From NCBI GenBank assembly GCA_964517495.1, contig CAZFER010000001.1, forward strand, positions 130,885 through 194,884: a DNA stretch of 64,000 nucleotides, written 5' to 3'. Both the position numbers and the translations under genes were made by a program. The notes under the pieces are model-generated. The model was not told the origin of the DNA. It saw nothing but the letters and a program-made list of their open reading frames with translations, and did not search any database. This stretch comes from CAZFER01 sp964517495. Lineage in GTDB: Bacteria > Hinthialibacterota > Hinthialibacteria > Hinthialibacterales > Hinthialibacteraceae. The number at the start of each line of letters is the position of its first letter. Within the stretch, counting starts at the first letter, position 1. This document shows, piece after piece, positions 63,849 to 64,000 of this stretch.

Positions 63849-64000
63849 TTAAGACTTCGTACCCACAATATTGCCGATACATAATAAATCCATATCCGCT
63901 TTTAAAAAGGTATTGACAGCATTTACGGGGGTTTCAACAATTGGTTCACCTTTATCATTAAAACTGGTATTGAGGATAACCGGTATGCCAGTGATATCTT
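63849..64000 (-). CDS. Carbamoyltransferase (NodU/CmcH family), C-terminal end only
   Basis: The frame open at the right edge of the window encodes DITGIPVILNTSFNDKGEP, then IVETPVNAVNTFLKADMDLL and a short tail to TAA at 63849. This matches the end of NodU/CmcH-type carbamoyltransferases ('GiPvllNTSFN..gEPiv.tp.dA...f..t.ld.l'), which carry carbamoyl groups to sugars or antibiotics. Only 50 residues are in view; the rest lies beyond the window. Its stop is 2 bases from the hydrolase start, so an operon is likely. Confidence 0.88.
   Translation of the reverse strand, partial: DITGIPVILNTSFNDKGEPIVETPVNAVNTFLKADMDLLCIGNIVGTKS

Noticed and set aside
1..64000. CRISPR arrays, tRNA or rRNA genes
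   Set aside because: No regularly spaced direct repeats and no cloverleaf or rRNA-like stretches were noticed in the spacers; a dedicated scan (tRNAscan-SE, Infernal) would settle it.

Overview
This 64 kb window comes from a Gram-negative-type, uncultured bacterial lineage of moderate GC. The evidence is an RND metal pump, a Tat system, short type II-style pseudopilins with the N-terminal signature GFTLIELLIVVAIIG, Tat-exported Gfo/Idh/MocA and sugar-isomerase-like proteins, FapA (DUF342), a DUF5117-type zinc protease and GH9. This mix resembles candidate phyla such as Sumerlaeota or Hydrogenedentota, but that placement is inference only. Genes are on both strands. There is no rRNA, tRNA, CRISPR array or intact mobile element that I can see.

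Layout. 1-4.7 kb: copper/silver export (truncated cusA, copA). 4.9-9.7 kb: RNase HI, a large secreted zinc metalloprotease and a fatty acid desaturase. 9.9-13.6 kb (minus strand): a compact operon of a secreted FAH-family protein, a Tat-exported metallophosphoesterase, hemB and an orphan DNA methyltransferase. 13.8-15.8 kb: a secreted two-module protein with a strong terminator, and a pseudopilin. 16.5-21.1 kb: a single receiver protein facing a giant propeller-type hybrid histidine kinase. 21.5-23.8 kb: remnants of a DruA/IS4-type transposase gene, a Gfo/Idh/MocA oxidoreductase and a decayed gene. 23.9-27.0 kb: a PII-like small protein followed by two translationally coupled cation:proton antiporters. 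27.2-32.8 kb: carbohydrate genes (isomerase-like protein, GH9 glucanase, pseudopilin, alpha/alpha-toroid protein) separated by palindromic repeat cassettes. 32.8-37.5 kb: a module of coiled-coil, FapA and TPR proteins. 37.8-49.8 kb: housekeeping genes (phosphofructokinase, cysK, rluD-pyrR-pyrB-pyrC, tatA-tatC, a nucleotide-sugar dehydratase, folC) plus one unknown. 50-64 kb: ClC channel, MATE exporter, unknown membrane proteins and an envelope-polysaccharide region (GT-C/TPR protein, GT4, flippase, an unusual phosphoglycosyl-transferase fusion, GT2, alpha/beta hydrolase, end of a carbamoyltransferase).

How the parts connect. Three proteins here carry twin-arginine signals (metallophosphoesterase, oxidoreductase, isomerase-like protein) and the Tat translocase is encoded in the same window. 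The kinase, GH9, isomerase-like protein and oxidoreductase suggest sensing and use of plant or microbial polysaccharide. The last 14 kb look like a surface-glycan assembly locus; the soluble dehydratase at 46.2 kb could feed it.

Most unusual items: the phosphoglycosyl transferase fused to two membrane units and a Rossmann domain (60-61.8 kb), the PII-like/antiporter operon, the FapA module of unknown role, two near-identical palindromic cassettes placed just upstream of start codons, and three decayed or frameshifted genes. Several start codons were moved inward to ATGs with better ribosome binding sites; each case is stated.
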